A stretch of DNA of 6,224 bases from an uncultured Clostridium sp. (lineage in GTDB: Bacteria; Bacillota; Clostridia; Clostridiales; Clostridiaceae): NCBI GenBank assembly GCA_934746785.1, contig CAKVFO010000175.1:1-6224 (forward strand). The letters run 5' to 3'. The notes under the pieces were generated by a model that was not told where the DNA came from, made no database searches, and saw nothing but the letters and a program-made list of their open reading frames with translations. Positions within the stretch are counted from its first letter, which is position 1. Each line of letters opens with the position of its first letter. The position numbers and the translations under genes are program-made. This document shows, in pieces, positions 4,853-6,224 of this stretch.

Positions 4853-5371
4853 CTACTCTATAAATCCAAATCTTGAAAATGGATATACTCTAAGCTGTGC
4901 TTTTCCTTCTATATCATCACCTGATATATATGGATTTTTCCAATATCTCGCATCATTTGAATTACTTCTGTTATCTCCTAAAAAGAAATACTTTCCTTCG
5001 GGCACTTTAAAACTTTTCTTATAATCAAAATCATTATTTTTAACATAATCTTCTTCTACTTTTTCTCCATTAACAAATACTTCACCATTTGATATCTTAA
5101 TTTCATCTCCTGGCAGTCCTATAAGTCTCTTTATGAAAGTATCATTAAATTCCCTAGACTTAAATACTATTATGTCTCCTCTTTTAAGCTTATCTTTATT
5201 ATAAACTTTAGTTACTAATAATTGATCATGAACTTCAATTGTTGGAATCATTGAACCTGACGGTATATAAACTTTATAAATTATAAATTGTCTTATTAAA
5301 AATGCAACTACTACTGCTATCCCTATAGGCAGCACCCAATCCTTTATAATATTTACTTCTTTCTTATCCAT
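4853..5371 (-). CDS. lepB: Type I signal peptidase
   Basis: A membrane-bound Ser-Lys protease of 172 residues that cleaves signal peptides from exported proteins on the outer face of the membrane. A single N-terminal anchor spans about 12-31 (WVLPIGIAVVVAFLIRQFII). The family boxes follow: IPSGSMIPTI (36-45) with nucleophile Ser40, DQLLVTKVYN (49-58), KRGDIIVF (63-70), FIKRLIGLPGD (79-89) with general base Lys81, and GDNRSNSNDAR (132-142). The size and single anchor are typical of Gram-positive SipS-type enzymes. The ATG at 5369-5371 is preferred because GGAGG (5379-5383) lies 7 nt before it. A second in-frame ATG five codons upstream would put this site inside the gene. It follows the flavoprotein gene by 78 bp with no good promoter between, so co-transcription is possible although the functions are unrelated. 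Confidence 0.95.
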   Translation of the reverse strand: MDKKEVNIIKDWVLPIGIAVVVAFLIRQFIIYKVYIPSGSMIPTIEVHDQLLVTKVYNKDKLKRGDIIVFKSREFNDTFIKRLIGLPGDEIKISNGEVFVNGEKVEEDYVKNNDFDYKKSFKVPEGKYFFLGDNRSNSNDARYWKNPYISGDDIEGKAQLRVYPFSRFGFIE

Positions 5372-5449
5372 AACTTTCCCTCCCATCTAACCCTATTTTA
5401 TCAAATATTCTCATGTTTTGTATATATGTTTGTTTCTCCTTCCCCTACC

Positions 5450-5983
5450 CTAAAGACTTAATCCTAAATTATAAGCTTCTTCAAGAGCTTTATTATTCTT
5501 TATATCTCCCTTATCCTTAACGCCGGAAACCATAACCTTTCCAGCATCCTCTAACTTAAAGAAGTCCAAAATCAGCTTATACTGAATTTTAATAGAATCA
5601 AAAACTGCTGGAATAGTTGCAGCCGCTACTAAAAGCAGAGCTAATTTTTTTACTTTAAAAGTATTTCTAAGAGGTGTATGAAGCCTATCTACTATAGCTT
5701 TAAGTTCTGCACTTATTCCATAAAAATAAACAGGTGAAGCTATAGCAATCATATCTGCTCTTGATAGCTTTTTATAAACAATATTCATGTCATCTTTTTG
5801 AAAACAACTGTTATCTTTCCTCTCAAAGCAGGAATTACATCCAATACATGGATTAACTTTTAAATCCGCTACAGACATTACTTCTATATTATTATTTTTC
5901 TGTGCCCCTTTTACAAAGGCATTAACTAATATATCAGTGTTACCTCCTTTTCTCATGCTTCCTGATAAAACTACTATATTCAT
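5450..5983 (-). CDS. Iron-sulfur flavoprotein / NADPH-dependent FMN reductase family protein
   Basis: A flavodoxin-fold redox protein of 177 residues. The FMN phosphate-binding loop is at the N-terminus (SGSMRKGGNTDIL, 7-19). The segment SPVYFYGISAELKAIVDR (83-100) is the second flavin-binding region typical of the family. Between them Cys46, Cys49, Cys52 and Cys60 give CX2CX2CX7C, which fits the compact [4Fe-4S] motif of iron-sulfur flavoproteins (Isf) known from anaerobes. This suggests a cytosolic electron-transfer protein passing electrons between ferredoxin-like donors and an acceptor, perhaps in oxidative-stress defence; the acceptor is unknown. The ATG start has AGGGGGAT (5989-5995) about 6 nt upstream. 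It could be first in a unit with the signal peptidase gene. Confidence 0.88.
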   Translation of the reverse strand: MNIVVLSGSMRKGGNTDILVNAFVKGAQKNNNIEVMSVADLKVNPCIGCNSCFERKDNSCFQKDDMNIVYKKLSRADMIAIASPVYFYGISAELKAIVDRLHTPLRNTFKVKKLALLLVAAATIPAVFDSIKIQYKLILDFFKLEDAGKVMVSGVKDKGDIKNNKALEEAYNLGLSL

Positions 5984-6013
5984 AAAAATCCCCCTATTAT
6001 AACTTTATTATAT

Positions 6014-6042
6014 ATTATAGTTTACTACTTTTTCTCCCACAA
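6014..6042 (-). promoter_or_regulatory. Likely promoter of the flavoprotein gene
   Basis: The minus strand has TTGTGG (6037-6042), a 17-nt spacer and a perfect TATAAT (6014-6019). A second TATAAT (5996-6001) lies too close to the ribosome-binding site and has no -35. The leader would be about 25 nt. Confidence 0.5.
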
Positions 6043-6115
6043 AATAACTTTAATTAATATCATAAACATATAAATAGCAGCTGTTTCTACAAACTTACAT
6101 ATCAGAAAGCCAGTT

Positions 6116-6155
6116 ATAATCAAGTGCTCACTCTCAAAAAAAGTTCTTAATTTCC
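6116..6155. repeat. Dispersed ~40-bp intergenic repeat, copy B
   Basis: This copy matches 2212-2250 with one 1-base insertion and two substitutions. It sits about 135 bp upstream of the flavoprotein start, in the same orientation relative to the minus-strand gene as copy A. On the minus strand it falls in an open frame (6028-6171, 48 codons, no usable start) reading KLRTFFESEHLI. In copy A the equivalent frame (KLKTFFEREH) is stopped by the missing base. Confidence 0.75.
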
Positions 6156-6224
6156 TATACGTTAAAACCTGCTAATAAAAATCAAGTGTTTTTTTAAGAT
6201 CCAATAGTTATTTTTTTAAATTAC

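Noticed and set aside
5372..5386. Upstream ATG of the signal peptidase
   Set aside because: The strong GGAGG site lies between this ATG and the next, so it serves the downstream ATG at 5371.

Overview
The window is strongly AT-rich. Shine-Dalgarno sites are purine-rich (AGGAGG-like), promoters are of the sigma-A type with TATAAT boxes, and every recognisable protein looks like a low-GC Firmicute protein. The best guess is a Clostridium sensu stricto or close relative; species cannot be read from this stretch. It reads as ordinary chromosomal accessory sequence. There is no transposase, integrase, CRISPR array, rRNA or tRNA.

Layout, left to right. Positions 44-634 (minus) hold a DUF2185/Imm33-type protein with a TTG start and its own likely promoter. 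Positions 788-1819 (minus) hold an M42-family metallo-aminopeptidase. Positions 1820-2955 are a long non-coding block, 1.1 kb, that is not empty. It contains the M42 promoter, a clear minus-strand terminator, one copy of a ~40-bp repeat, AT-rich hairpins, a plus-strand terminator-like hairpin, and a near-consensus plus-strand promoter followed about 60 bp later by a terminator hairpin. Two small RNAs, one per strand, are the most reasonable reading. Positions 2956-3372 (plus) hold an XRE-type DNA-binding protein behind a near-perfect promoter with repeated TTTACA motifs. An 18-bp perfect terminator hairpin separates it from the next promoter and a small zinc-ribbon protein (3510-3761, plus). 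That gene converges with a DUF2971 protein (3849-4730, minus) across a shared bidirectional terminator.

Positions 4853-5371 (minus) hold a type I signal peptidase, and 5450-5983 (minus) an iron-sulfur flavoprotein-like reductase just upstream of it. These two may be co-transcribed because no good promoter lies in the gap. The last 240 bases carry the flavoprotein promoter and a second copy of the ~40-bp repeat.

Most genes look like independent units, each with its own promoter or terminator, rather than parts of one pathway. The signal peptidase and M42 peptidase are housekeeping-type enzymes. The Imm33 protein, XRE regulator and DUF2971 protein are accessory-type. No convincing new multi-gene system is visible. 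The most interesting material is the non-coding block at 1820-2955 and the repeat it shares with the right edge.
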